64,000 bases of DNA from assembly GCA_017893485.1 (NCBI GenBank), contig CM030368.1:112734220-112798219 (forward strand). The letters run 5' to 3'. Shown here piece by piece: positions 1 to 11,229 of this stretch. The first letter of the stretch is position 1; every line of letters begins with the position of its first letter. The stretch comes from Hemerocallis citrina (lineage: Eukaryota; Streptophyta; Magnoliopsida; Asparagales; Asphodelaceae). The notes under the pieces are model-generated. The model made no database searches, had not been told where the DNA came from, and saw only the letters and a program-made list of their open reading frames with translations. The translations under genes and the position numbers were made by a program.

Positions 1-2615
1 ACAGTGAATGTTTTAGACTGATGGTGAACTCACGGTTCGTGTACTCGGCCCAATGACTATCAGATGGTGTTTTATGTTCAGGGACAGTGGTTATTATGCA
101 GTGTTTTATGTTCAGGGACAGTGCAGGTCAGGCAGGTCAGGTGGTAGGGCCTGGCTGAGTACAGTTTTCGATTGTTCACTACAAAGTCTATCCATAATAC
201 CCCAGTTTTTTATTAGTTTATTTTCATTTTATGTGAGCATGTAAGAAGGTGCCAATATTTTATGATACTAATTGTGACTAGTTCTACTCGTTACAGACAA
301 ATCATGAAGCAAACAAGTCAATTAAACACACATCACATAATAAGGACAGCTTGACCTTGCTGTACTAAAATATGGATTACTGCTACTATAGAAAAGCAAA
401 TCTGGATCCGTCAGATGTTCTAGAAACTAGACTTCCACCCAGTTTTAGCATATATATATAAGCTATATAAAAGGTACAGAAGCTAGGGTGAAAACTCCAT
501 TCTATTCATATTTTATGTTCAGGCAGCATGTTATCAATTGTGTTCACCTATTTGTTTCAGGTCAGAAAACTCATCAAATAAATTTATAAAAATTCTGGTC
601 ATTCTTACACACGTCTAGGTTCAGATAAATTTTTTTTTAGATTTTTATTTTACTGCTAACATGGTCAAATAAATTATAGCACAGCTAGATACGCATGCAT
701 TTGTGAATCAGAAAATTCTGACACAGCTGTACTAAAATGATGATATCTAACAGATTATACATCGGAATCAAATCTGCAAAAAAGGGTAGTAAACTATACA
801 TCTGAGGCTAAATTTCATGTTCAGAAAGTTATTTCAAAATATAACAGCAACATGGCGAAAATTTGATTCAAAATGGAACAACTAGCAGTCCAGAAATTAT
901 CTTGACATGAATAGGCAATAATTAATTCATACAACCATACATTTCATGCAATTTAATAATCAAAGTGTCCTTAGTTGTTTAACATGCATAACTTCAGTTC
1001 TAAGATTTAATTTCATAGGCATGGTAATCAGTTGATCAATTAAATCAATCTAACATGTATACAATTCATCAACGATCTACAAGATGGATCTAGTTATTTT
1101 CATGTAATTGTGCATATGCAATGAAACAATAGGGACTAGGTTTTATATCAAAGAGAGTGGCACGATGTTAAGAATACCTCCGGTTAGCTCGTGTAAACCC
1201 TCGATAAACTTAACAGAATTGTCAAATATAGCATGATGAGAAAAAGGACGGGATCTACTTGCATAGATCAGAGGAATCTTGAACAAAATAAAATACTAGT
1301 TCAAGAAGAGACTTGCCTGTTAATTAGTAGATTCAAACAAATAGAATAACGGGATAAGAATCTCGGGCGATGAACCTAAACACATGCGAGACCAAAACAG
1401 CACACAAACTTCCCTCCACAGCGATCCAACTCAAGACAGCAAACACCAGTGTCAAAGCAGAACATCAAACAGCAGACACACCAAGATCAGATTGAAACTC
1501 ACCCAACAGCAAACACCAGAACCAACCACTTCGGCTTCTTCGAAAGAGAGAGAGAAGGAGAGAGCGGGAGAACTTCGGCGACTGCGACACAACGCTGCGG
1601 TCGTGAAGCAATAGCAGACGACAACCACGGCAAGGCGACGGCGGCGGACGATGGCGGTGCTGCGGTCGGGAAGCGACCATAGCGGTGAGGGCGACGGTGA
1701 GAGCGAGCGACTCTGTTTTGTGGCGAAACAGGGGAGAGCGGGACGACAGCACTGACGACCAGGGGGGTTCTCTGGTGGTTGCGGGGGTGAGCAAAGATGG
1801 ATTGACGAGGTAATGGATGATGAATACGGTGATGGATGACGGCGGCGAAGCAATGTAGGTGGAAGGTGGTCAGAGATGGCGATCGGAAGGCAAAGGGAGA
1901 TGGGTTTGGGCGGTTGGTGATGAAATAGAGAGCGCGGGGTGGGATCGGGGAGAGAGAAAGAAAACGACGGAAAGAGAGAGAATAAATTATTAGGGTTTAA
2001 TTAGAAGATTAGAGTATTTATAGGGAAAAAGGAGATATTGGGTTATTGGGTATTTGGGTATAGATCCAATAAATGAAAATACAATGTACATGAATATAAT
2101 TGATCAATACAAATCTGAATACAAGAAATAAGATACCTGATATAATTTGCATTACATAAATTATTTGAAACAATCAAAAACACCATTATTAAATAAGAAT
2201 TGATTTGTTTAAATAATCAATATTAATAAAAATAGATAACCATATTAACAATAAGAATAGAAATAATAACCATGACAATAAAAATAATAATACTAATAAT
2301 AACATCAATAATAATAATAATGACAATTAAAATACTAACAATAATAATAGCAATCATCAGCATATTATCAATATATAAAAATAGGAATTTTGTTGAAATT
2401 GTACAAATAGTAATAATATTTCTGGTTTGAGTTTAAATATGAATATTTGATCAAGTAGAAATGGAAACAAAATTTATTCAAAACAATTATAATTATTGAT
2501 TAGAAAAATGATTTAACAAAGAAACTTAAAATGAATTTAACAATAACGAAGTTATAAATATCGAAATACAGAAAAATACTTATGAAAATACGTATTTGGA
2601 GAAATGGGGGTTACA
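1..2615 (-). repeat. 3' LTR of element A (left-truncated by window edge)
   Basis: This segment is repeated at about 17109-19742, clearly similar by eye (roughly 93-94% in a sampled stretch), so the two are the LTRs of one minus-strand element. The right end reads as TGTAACCCCC on the minus strand, the LTR start. Directly outside it (2616-2660) lies the conserved 3' end of the internal region, with the purine stretch and GGTGGGTAG motif seen before other LTRs here. Reading on the minus strand there is a TATAAATA box (2015-2022), a perfect telobox (1990-1998), GAGA/CT tracts, a GC-rich leader (about 1450-1900) and an ACAGGCAAGT motif (1311-1320). The 3' part of the LTR lies beyond the window start. 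Confidence 0.85.
2015..2022 (-). promoter_or_regulatory. TATA box of element A 3' LTR
   Basis: TATAAATA on the minus strand, followed 17 bp downstream by a perfect telobox AAACCCTAA (1990-1998) and a GAGA/CT-rich leader. The same arrangement is in the other A LTR at 19160-19167. Promoter role is inferred from position and motif. Confidence 0.6.
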
Positions 2616-3351
2616 AATTCTACCCACCTTACAACAAAATTTCATTCTCGAAATTTGCTTAGACGGTACATAGGATAAGAGAAAAACAAATGGGGGGTAA
2701 CAAAACAGAGAGTTAAAGGGAAAGGAACAAAGCAGTGGCAACACCAGAAAAAGAAGGAAGTGGATAATAATGAGATCAAATGGAATACATGAAAAAGAAT
2801 AAACAGTATCAAAGGAAAAGAAACAACACAAGATAACAAAGCAAGATAGGAAGTAGGTAGAATTGGAATCAAAGAGAGAATGAACAGGGAAGAATTGAAT
2901 CAAATAATGAATTGGTGCATGATGGTAAGAAGGAATGCAAGAAAGAAGTAATCGGTATGAAAAATGATGAAGAAACAACACAAAACATGCAAGATAACAA
3001 AGTAAAGAGATGAAGAAATAGATAGAGCTGGAATCGAAGAAAGGATCGACAAGGAAGTGTTAGACCAAGCAAATGAGTCAACGGATGAGGAGAATGCAAG
3101 GGATAGAGGGAAACAAACAAAGCAGGGAAGGAAAAACAACAAGAGAATCCTGTGACTTGTGGGTATGGGCCCACCACTCTTCCTTTGCGCTACTCCGATG
3201 GTGATATTCCAAGCAACATACATGTCGTTGTAGGCCACATGACACCAATCGACGAACCAAGCAGGAAGACAAGAATGAGACACTAAGATCAAAGAGAGTA
3301 TGTGCTCAAGATAGATATAAGCAAATAATACGAACTGAATATAAAATTTGG
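2616..3351 (-). mobile_element. Element A internal region, 3' part (non-coding)
   Basis: The minus strand is a pyrimidine-rich non-coding stretch homologous to the internal region of element C (53690-54072). Both share the tRNA-like block, a long CT/TTC-rich tract, a 'TTTCTGGTGTTGCCAC'-like patch and the terminal 'AAATTTC..GATGAAATTTTGTTGTAAGGTGGGTAG' area before the LTR. I see no pol motif in any frame; the open frames here are low-complexity. The element therefore looks like a large non-autonomous derivative with full LTRs but almost no coding capacity, dependent on a related chromovirus for enzymes. Confidence 0.7.
3147..3199 (-). pseudogene. Initiator tRNA-Met-derived sequence (5' 54 nt) in element A
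   Basis: Read on the minus strand this begins ATCGGAGTAGCGCA and runs through GGTGGGCCCATACCCACA to GGAT. By eye it matches nucleotides 1-54 of plant initiator tRNA-Met at about 46 of 54 positions with one deletion, keeping the D-arm and the CAT anticodon context. The final 18 nt (T-arm 3' half and acceptor 3' strand) are absent. It lies in element sense, and a copy is at the equivalent place in element C (53762-53814). It is not a functional tRNA gene: the B box is lost. The reference tRNA sequence was recalled, so an alignment would settle it. Confidence 0.75.
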
Positions 3352-3666
3352 GCTTTAACAAAAATAATAATAACAACAAATATTGATAATAAAATAATAA
3401 TATAAATAATAATAAAAAATAATAATAGTAACAATAATAATAAAAAAAAATAACAACAATAATAATAAAAATAATAATAACCATAATAATAAATTAATAA
3501 TAAAATAATAATAAAAATAATAATAACAATAATAATAATAATAAATAACAATAACAATAAAAATAATAATAATTGCAATAATAATAAAAATTATAATAAC
3601 AATAATAATCAAAATAACAATAACAATAATAATAATAACAAAATAATAACAATCATAATAATAGCA

Positions 3667-3698
<32 letters not shown>
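3352..3698. repeat. AT-rich (AAT/AAC)n trinucleotide tract
   Basis: About 350 bp of imperfect AAT repeats with AAC interruptions, ending in an uninterrupted (TAA) run that directly abuts the Tat LTR at 3699. It belongs to the interior of element A (minus strand reads TTATTA). Long open frames here encode only I/Y/F repeats and are not genes. Confidence 0.9.
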
Positions 3699-4833
3699 TG
3701 TTACCGCTGATTCTGGTGTGGGGGTAAACAGATAGAATTTGTGGGTTCGTGAACAAACCTGAATAGCGAGTCCAAGCCTGTTCGTCGGAGTTGGGATACC
3801 GACTCACGCCGTTCACCTGCAAGGAAGTGCGATACACCGGGGTTGATCCCGGCGACGCACCCTCCAGCTCTTGTCAGTAACCAGTGATGATTAAGAAAGA
3901 GCTTAAGTTGGCAAAAGAGTGATTACCTTGTAACAGTGGTAGGTCGGAGGTATTTATAGTCGCCATGGGAATTTGATTAGGGATTTGATTTCCTGTGATA
4001 CCGTTAGGAGTAAAATCCTCATAATTAGTTTAGGAAGCTGATCCCTGATTCCCGGTGAGAGGATAACCGCGAATCAGGCCCGTTGATTTAGTCAAATCAG
4101 AGACCCTGATTTCCTCTTGCTGGTCTGGGTTTGTCTTGAGTCGGGACCCGTACCCAGCTAGAGTGGATCTGTTCGCGGGTTATTGGATCTGTGAAGGGGA
4201 GATCCAGTGCCCGCTTCGGGCCTATCTATATGCGAAATTACCGTTTTACCCCTGAGCTTCAAGATTCGTGCCCAATCTGGACGGTTCCGATTTAACCCCA
4301 TTTTTAGCCATATCACGAACCCCCCACTCCTAAAGACTGAGTGTGATCTGCCTTTGAGGAGTAGTTTAACTGTTTCAGTGGCTAGTGGAGTTGTATCGGA
4401 GTCCGAATGGAGGGTTTTGAATCCCGAAGGGGGTAGTGAGGTGATTCTTGAAGCTGTAAGCTGTTCTTAAGCCTTGTTGAATATCCGACGGTTTTTATCT
4501 ATTTTTTCGGATTATTTATTTAATTTTGCGATGTGTTAACCAGTCATTCGGGGGCCTTAACAATACATTCTAGACAATAATTGTTCGTTCAGTGGCTCAA
4601 AAATATTCCCCCGAATTTATAATTATTTTCTAGAATTTCTAGTTAATTTTCCTGAATTTTTAGTAAATATTCGTAATTTTTAAATAAATAAAACGATTAA
4701 AATAAATAAAAACTAATTTTTATTACCTATTTATAGCGTGGCTTGATCTGGACCGTTCATCACCAGAAGCGCGAATTTCTGGAAGATCCAACGGTTGTGG
4801 TCGTTCGGTAGTCATTTTCTCGCTTTTGGAGCT
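3699..4833 (-). repeat. 3' LTR of Tat-lineage element (minimum extent)
   Basis: Near-identical (about 96% by eye) to 14949-16085. It starts TGTTACCGCTGATTCT on the plus strand, so the element terminus reads ...AACA on the minus strand. A minus-strand TATAAATA box is at 3951-3958, leaving roughly 230 bp of R-U5. Similarity to the other copy stops at GAGCT (4829-4833), but only because the right-hand copy is cut there; the U3 region here probably continues into the tandem repeats to the right. Confidence 0.85.
3951..3958 (-). promoter_or_regulatory. TATA box in Tat 3' LTR
   Basis: TATAAATA on the minus strand, followed by ACCTCC; the same box is at 15201-15210 in the 5' LTR, where it would drive the element transcript towards gag. 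Inferred from motif and position only. Confidence 0.55.
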
Positions 4834-5950
4834 CGGATGGGCACTTGCTCGGTTAGCCGACCGGGGGTATAAGGGTTCGGCTGTCCAAGCGATCTGAGCC
4901 GTTGGATGGTGGCGTGAATCTCGAGACGGGCACAGTTCCCAAGAAAACGCTATCTTGTCGTTTAGCGCACGTGGCACGATCTGGACCGTTCATCATCAGA
5001 AGCCCGAATTTCTGGAAGATCCAACGGTCGTGGTCGCTCGGCGCCTTTTTTCTCTGTTTTGGAGCTCGGATGGGCACTTGCTCGGTTAGCCGACCGGAGG
5101 TCTAAGGGTTCGGCTATCCGAGCGGCGTGGCGCGATCTGAGCCGTTGGATGATGGAACGAATCTCAAGACAGGCCCAGTTCCCAAGAAAACGCTATCTTG
5201 TCGTTTAGCGCACGTGGCACGATCTGGGTCGTCGGATCGAGATCTTGCACGAATGTTGAGGGAAAAGTGAATTTTCTCCGTTTTGGGGCTCGGATGGGCA
5301 TTTGCTCGGTTAGGCGACCGGGCGTCTAAGGATTCGGCTGTCCGAGCGACGTGGTACGATCTGAGCCGTTGGATGGTGGCACGAATCTCGAGACGGGCTC
5401 AGTTTCCAAGAAAACGCTATCTTGTCGTTTAGCGACGCTGGCAAGATCTAGGCTGTTGGATGCTGGCACGAATCTCGAGACGGGCTCAGTTCCTAAGAAA
5501 ACACTATCTTGTCGTTTAGCGATGCTGGCAAGATCTGGGCCGTCTGATCGAGATCTTACACGAATGTTGAGGAGAAAGTGAATTTTCTCCGTTTTGGGGC
5601 TCGGATGGGCACTTCCTCGGTTAGCCGATCGGGCATCTAAGGATTCGGCTGTCCGAGCGATGTGGTGTGATCTGAGCTGTTGGATGGTGGCACGAATCTC
5701 GAGACGGGCTCAGTTTCCAAGAAAATGCCATCTTGTCGTTTAGCGACGCTGGCAAGATCTGGGCCGTTGGATGCTGGCACGAATCTCGATACGGGCTCAG
5801 TTCCCAAGAAAACACTCTCTTGTCGTTTAGCGACACTGGCTAGATCTGGACCGTCTGATCGAGATCTTACACGAATGTTGAGGAGAAAGTGAATTTTCTC
5901 CGTTTTGGGGCTCGGATGGGCACTTGCTCGGTTAGCCGACCGGGAGTTTG
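4735..5950. repeat. Tat U3-type tandem repeats with GATCTGRRCCGTTGGAT motif
   Basis: Units beginning GCTCGGATGGGCACTTGCTCGG recur at 4831, 5064, 5288, 5599 and 5910 (spacings about 233, 224, 311 and 311 bp). Each unit carries one or more short modules of the form GATCTG-RRCCGTTGGATGRTGG followed by CACGAATCTCGAGACGGGC and AAGAAAAC..TATCTTGTCGTTTAGCG. The first module is also in the right LTR (about 15988-16085), so the array is probably part of a long U3 that was lost from the 5' LTR. Short open frames here are repeat-derived. Confidence 0.8.
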
Positions 5951-7036
5951 AGGGCGATGGCGAGCCGTTGGGCCTTCGTGAGAAGTCCGAGCTGAGCTAC
6001 TGGCTGCCCTCAGGGAGCATTAATGGCGCCCCAGGATTTGTGCGGCATTCCAACTTCCCAGGGTCATTAAAATGGCGTCCTCTAATTAATGCGTGGCGCT
6101 TCAGCTCCCTAGGCGTGACTACTGGGCTTCCGTCGCTTGGCCTCCCGAGGGCCATAATGGCTGGTCCTTGTGGGGAGGTTATAAATACCCCGCTCCCCCT
6201 GTAGCTTTGATCACAGCATTGGTGGTTCATCGACCATCGGAGGTGTCTGCCTTGGGCGGATGCCTGTTTTTTGAAAAATTCTAACCCTGAGAGCATCGGA
6301 TGGGTGGTCACTCTTCCGCCGTGATCTTCTCCTGACTCTGACGGCCCCGATGCGGATGTCAGGGCCAGGGGAGATCAGGGCAGAAGGGATGACGACCGGA
6401 GTCCGGACCTAGGGGACAAGGTGCCTCGGACGGATGGGTCTTCTCCGATCTCTGTCTTCCTTCCGGGCTGACAGCTTCTGATGGTTATCAGCCCGAAGGA
6501 GCTAGAGATGGGAGGTGGGCCGATCTGCCTTCTGACTGGGCCTCACGCCATGGTGGTTTTTCTTTCACCCTTGAACGATTTGTGGTTTCCGCTTCCGAGG
6601 CCGTAAGCCTCGAGTTGCTCATGGGTGAGAGGGGAACCGACCGAGTCCTGGGGCCCGGGGCGCTCGCCGAGGGCGGGTGCCTTAAAACTTTTAATCCAAA
6701 TTTTCTCTTGCTTCCTGGGACAGATGCGGGGTGCCCGGGTCCGAAGTGCTTCATCCGGGCGATGTGGCGCGATCTGAGCCGGTGGATGGTGGCACGAATC
6801 TCGAGACGGGCTCTTGTTCGGTAGCCGACCGGGCTCTTTGATGTTAGGGTCGGATCGCACGTCGCTCGGATTTTGATCCCGTGTGTGCCGAGCTATTTGA
6901 CTTGTATCGAAACGTTTTGCATTTTTGCCAACCGCTGCTGCTCGGTTACAAATTCGTTTGGGCTTCCGTAACGCTTCAAGAGCCGCACAAGAGTCGCGCC
7001 CTTACGTTACGAAGTCCAAGAGACTTTTTCTTTTAC
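5951..7036 (+). other. Tat non-coding spacer with plus-strand TATA box (6180-6187)
   Basis: GC-rich region between the repeat array and the antisense coding region. It contains a plus-strand TATAAATA followed by CCCCGCTCCCC (6180-6187) and a last degenerate copy of the GATCTGAGCC module at about 6769-6815. Open frames such as 5905-6204 show no recognisable domain. It likely contains the element's 3' untranslated region (minus strand), the inner end of the 3' LTR, and upstream sequence of the antisense gene. I could not place the polypurine tract. Confidence 0.45.
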
Positions 7037-7043
7037 TATAAAT
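7037..7043 (+). promoter_or_regulatory. TATA box of Tat antisense gene
   Basis: TATAAAT in the context TTTTACTATAAATCTTCAC, followed by a CT-rich leader (7050-7120) and, about 190 bp downstream, the ATG at 7236. Orientation is opposite to gag-pol. Typical plant core-promoter layout; function inferred. Confidence 0.5.
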
Positions 7044-7235
7044 CTTCACTCCCCCACCCCAAATCTCATTATTCACTTTTACTTTCATACTCAAGTTTTT
7101 ACTCCTCTCCATCGAAGTTTTTAGCTCCCGGGTGGCGCTGCTAGCTGTCGCGGCAAGGCGTTTCTTTGCTCCGGCGAACTTTTTCGACCGTAACAGTCAC
7201 TTCAAGGTCAGTCTTTCTCCCCTCTCTTTAGAAAA

Positions 7236-9509
7236 ATGGTTAAGATTACTTCTTCGGATGAGACCCCCGCCTCGGACCGAGTCTTCAGCCGAGCGGGTAA
7301 AGAGAAGGAGGTGGTAGAGCAGACCGTGGTCCGGCCGAGCAAGAGTGGGGAGGTCGCCGAGCTACCCTAGGATGTTGCAGCGAGCTCCCGGAAAGGTAAG
7401 GGAGTCGTGACGGTCATAAAGCAGCCGAAGACGGCAGGGGAGTTCGGTCGGCAGCCGATCGTTCTGTCGAGCGTGGGGGGAGTTCGGAGCTACTCCGAGG
7501 AGATGCTGGAGAAGGTGACCCAGGGCACCGCCAAGTCGGTAGAGGAGAACGAGCCGAGAGAGTTGTCCGAGGTGGACCAGATCACTTCGGTCCTTACGGA
7601 GGCTGATTTGCATCGGATCCAGACCGGATTCCAGATCCCTGCCAAGTACGGGCTACTTCTCCCTGGACCAGGTTTTCGAGCCTGCACGTCGTCTTCGGCC
7701 GACACGTGCATTTTTCCACTCGAATCCTTGGCCGCCGGGCTTCGTTTGCCACTGCATCCGTTCATTGTCGAGGTCCTCAATTGGTACGGCTTGTGCCCTA
7801 CCCAACTGATGCCGAACACTTGGAGGCACGTCTTGGCATTTGTTCATCAGTGTCAAGAGATCGGCGCCTTTACCGTCCTTTTCAGCCGAACAGGAACGAG
7901 CAGAGGTTTTACCTTTCGCCGCGGACAGGCGTGAAGTTGATCGAGAACCCGGACTCGATCAAGCATTGGAAGGAGAAGTACTTCATTGTCCGAGCTCCCG
8001 AACCCTGGGCAATTCCGATAGCTTGGTCGAGGGAGGGCCTGCCCAAGCGAGCGAAGAAGGAGTCAGTGCTTGGTGACGAGGAGACGGAAGTCCTCAAGAA
8101 ACTCCTCGGCCTGCCGACGCTTAGTTGAAAGGACATCACCGAGGAGGCTCTGTTCCGAGGGGGTCTCAGTCCGATCGACCCCAGTACGCCTCTGGTATTT
8201 TTACTTTTTGCTTGAAGTTCTTGAAAATTTTTCTAAGTTTTTTCATTCGGTTTGTGCAGAGTCTTCCAAGATGGACTATAGGGCGTTGATGGCGAAGGCC
8301 AAGGCGGCTAGGGAGCAGGAGACGAGAAAGAAGAAGAGACCCTCGACAGGGCCTCAGGGCGGCCGAGCGCCGAAGATACCTTCGGTCCCAAAGACTGCCG
8401 ACCTGCAGGTGGTCGTTGTTCCGGATGCTGATCCCGAGCAAGACCAGGTCGCGGCCTCCGAACTTCCTGTCTCGGATGTGCCGACTCCAACGGCGAAGAC
8501 TGATGCTCTCGGCTCGTCAAGCGGCGCGTTCAACGTGAGCGCGGCGTTAGCCCTTAACGTTCCGCCCCTCACTGCCGAAGAGGAGAAGATTCTGACCGAG
8601 GAGCATAAGAGGATCTTCATCCCGGACTGGCAAGTAATGAAGGTCGACGGTTTTTTGGGGGACGGCAACATTTGTATGCAGGCGGTGAAACACCTGCCGA
8701 CCCCAAAGGACCGAGCGGCGCTTAAGTCCAGGGAGGTCGGGAACGCCACAATGCAGATTGCTCGGAACACGATGTCGGTAAGTAGACCGAACACTTCCTT
8801 CTTGAAGCATTTATTTTCGAAATTTTCTAAGTTTTTAGGTTCGGATTCTAACTGTTTGTTCTCTTTTCAGACCCTCTGCCACATCAACTTTTTGCTTGAA
8901 GAGTTCGCGAGCATAGAACATGAGCTGTCGGCGCTGTGCGACTGGGAGAGGTCGGAGTGCGCGAAAGCTGTGAAGCTGTTCGAAGCCGAGCAACTCCTCT
9001 CGGGAAAGCTCGGTGCGGAAGTGGCGGGGTTGGAGGCGAAGCTGGCCGAAGCTATGCAGCGGTCGGCGGACGAGGTAGCCAAGCTCGAAGCCTCGGAGAA
9101 GGAGAATGCCGCGCTTAAGGAGGAGCTGGCCGAAGCACGGTCGGAGGCGGAGAAAGCTCGGAAGGAGACCGAGAGGGTGGCGAAGGCGAAGAGGGCTGTC
9201 CAGCAAGAGGCCGAGCAGCACATGTTTAAGAACATGGAGGACGCGTACGGCCGAGCCCTGCTTCATATCGCCGCTCGGAACCCGGGGTTCGACACATCCT
9301 CCTACCACTTCTACGACCCCGTGGAGGGGGAGGAGGAGCTTCCCTCGGCAATGCTCATCCCCGAGGGACAGGCCGACGGTGTCGAAGGCACGGGCGAGAC
9401 AGAGGCCGAGGGTGAGGAGGAGGACAACTCCGAGGACGAGGATGTGGACGAGGATGTGGGAATCGTCGGGGGGTCGGAAGACCCGAGCGACAAAAAGGTC
9501 GACCCCTGA
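7236..9509 (+). pseudogene. Tat antisense ORF, 'putative gypsy-type transposon' (Transposase_28-like) family, module 1
   Basis: From ATG 7236 the frame runs to 7934 with one TAG (7368-7370), then a frameshift near 7880 moves it into the frame ending at 8128. The N-terminal part resembles the PF04195-type proteins encoded antisense in plant Tat elements: a segment with GLLLPG and an LHPF..EVLNWYGLCPTQL patch, then a region with FYLSPR and KHWKEKYFIV. A further part begins at ATG 8271 (K-rich MDYRALMAKAKAAREQ), and an intron-like GT..AG segment (8778-8870, 93 nt, phase 0) precedes an E/K/A-rich coiled coil (about 8880-9240) and an acidic C-terminus ending at 9509. Function of this family is unknown. 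It is in opposite orientation to gag-pol and has its own TATA box. Broken by at least two stops and one frameshift. Confidence 0.7.
8778..8870 (+). other. Probable intron in Tat antisense ORF
   Basis: TCG/GTAAGTAG donor and CTCTTTTCAG acceptor; 93 nt, T-rich, phase 0. It reads through open (31 codons), so retention would not break the frame. The flanking coding sequence is GC-rich and continues as coiled coil. A second intron-like stretch, 8195-8259 (CTG/GTATTT to TTTGTGCAG/), does not rejoin the reading frames without an indel. Confidence 0.55.
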
Positions 9510-9717
9510 CTTGGTTGCGTTTTTAGTCCTCTTTTTTTTTTTAATGTGTAAGTCTGACTGCGGATTGGCCACCACTCCTGTAATGCGTTTTGAGTTTTGA
9601 ATCAAAACACTTTTTGTTTGGCCAAAAATTCTCCAAGTGTTGGACCTCGGATTTCATGTTTGACTAGTTGCAAAATTTCTCCAAGTGTTGGGCATTGGAT
9701 TTATCTTTGCTTTTCAG
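9510..9717 (+). other. Non-coding spacer between antisense modules 1 and 2
   Basis: T-rich sequence with two copies of a TTCTCCAAGTGTTGG motif (near 9630 and 9677), ending in a pyrimidine tract and CTTTTCAG (to 9717). It looks like an intron end or 3'UTR plus intron. The same layout precedes module 3 (10710-10779). Confidence 0.45.
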
Positions 9718-10555
9718 GTGAAGTTCGGTCCGATCACAGAGGTCTCGTACCTCCGTAAGGAGCTGAAAGAAACGAAGCGTGCGCTTTCCCATAGCCGAGA
9801 GAGGCGACTTTATATGCTCTTAAAGTTGGAGGAGATAAAAGCGGCTGCGAGGGGGTATTGCCGTGAGTTGAAGCAACTACGGAAGCAACCTCAAGCTTCT
9901 CGTCCCAACGGTGAGACGGAGCGGCTTCGTTGGGAGCTTTTCGTTGTCGAGCAAAAGAATAACGAGCTCTTGGCCGAGATCCGTCACTTGGAGGTAGCAG
10001 AGAAAGAACATTCGGCAGAAGGAGAGAAGTTAGCTTCCGAGTTGGAGAAGCTGTCATCCGAGCGCCAAAAGTTGTTGGCGAAGGTCGACAAGCTTAGGAG
10101 GATTACGATAGACAGGGGGATCGAGGTCACCCATTATCGACGTCTTGCGACCGATAGTACCAATGTTGCGGGCTCGTCAAGACCCCCTCGTTTGAAGATG
10201 TCGTCGAAGGATGATGTTCTAAGAGATAGGATTATCGAGCTGGAGGAAGAGATCGCATCGCTCAAGCCTTTGCCTGAGAGGGCCAACGTTCGTAGTACGT
10301 CGTGTACTCGCGAAGAGAGCGGGAGAGGGATTACTTTCTACGAACTTGCACTCGTTTGCCTGCGGTGAGGCGAAGTCCTGCTGACGCTCAGAGTAGTGTA
10401 GCTGTCTCGTCTAGCGGCGCCTCAGTTGGTGCCACAGTTAGAGTTAGCGGCGAAGGGGGATCTCGCTTCGCTGGTTTGGAATCGAGCTCGGAGGTCAGGC
10501 ATCGCCGACCCCGGGTTTCCTTGAACCGGAGCGTTCCCCTTCCGAAGAAGCACTA
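9718..10555 (+). pseudogene. Tat antisense ORF, coiled-coil module 2
   Basis: Starting directly after a 3' splice-site-like CTTTTCAG, a frame runs to 10368 encoding a charged coiled coil: repeated heptad-like K/E/L segments (YLRKELKETKRALSHS, then an ELLAEIRHLEVAEKEHSAEG patch and LEEEIASLKPL). A frameshift at about 10310-10360 continues into a second frame with S/R-rich sequence ending at 10555. A 3'UTR-like segment follows with an AATAAAAA polyadenylation-type signal near 10639. The patch EIRHLE..E..EGE.LA.E..KL is echoed in module 3, so the modules are paralogous. Function unknown. Confidence 0.55.
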
Positions 10556-10779
10556 AACATGTTGTATTATGTCTCTCTAAGTTATTGTAAAACCCTGTTG
10601 TAGCGTCGGTCTAGTTGTATGTAGGGCTGCTTTATTTGAATAAAAACCTTTGCTTTGCTTCTGTGTAACTTCCGATCTCTGACAACTTACTCAAAGTCTG
10701 AAAGTTTGATTGAAAATTCTTGAAGTGTTGGGCTTCGGCAGTGTTTGAAATTTTGTTGTTTGACTCTTCTTCTTTTCAG

Positions 10780-11229
10780 CTTGTGGTGGTGGCTGAAGAC
10801 CTTGAGCCTGCTCGCTCGGATGACAACGCTCGAGCCGAGGCTGTCTCAGGGGTGACGAGGCCGTGCTTGGGGAGGTGCCGAGAGCGGCTCTATGAAGTCG
10901 AGCTGGGATTGCGCCGAGCCGAAAGCAAGCGAAACCATCTTCAGCTCATCCTAGGCCAGCGGGACATCGAGATCCGGCGTCTGGAGAACAGGATCGCCGA
11001 GATGACCCCCGTAGGAGAGGACGAAGGTTCGGCGACTGCCTTTAGCAACACTCTTCGGATCCAGTGCGTCCGGCACAATTTGTCAAAAATAACAGCGGAG
11101 AGGGACGATCTGCTTTCCAAGATCCGTCACTTGCAGACTGTAGAGGCGGAGCTTCGGACGGAGGGAGAGGGACTAGCGGCCGAGGTTGCCAAACTGACGA
11201 CCAAACGGGACATTGATGATTATTTTTAA
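10780..11229 (+). pseudogene. Tat antisense ORF, coiled-coil module 3
   Basis: After TCTTCTTTTCAG (ends 10779) the frame runs to TAA at 11229. It is rich in E/R/L (RCRERLYEVELGLRRAESKR and a KIRHLQTVEAELRTEGEGLA segment), predicted coiled coil, resembling module 2. The upstream intron-like sequence repeats the TTCTTGAAGTGTTGGGCTTCGG motif found before module 2. A short 3'UTR-like stretch (to about 11340) follows. It could be a separate small gene or the last exon of one antisense transcript. Confidence 0.5.

Noticed and set aside
3306..3837. Long minus-strand frames of I/Y/F-rich protein
   Set aside because: Pure translation of (AAT)n microsatellite; no gene.
8166..9605. Long minus-strand frames opposite the Tat antisense gene
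   Set aside because: Shadow frames of GC-rich coding sequence; the plus strand carries the recognisable coiled coil and splice sites.
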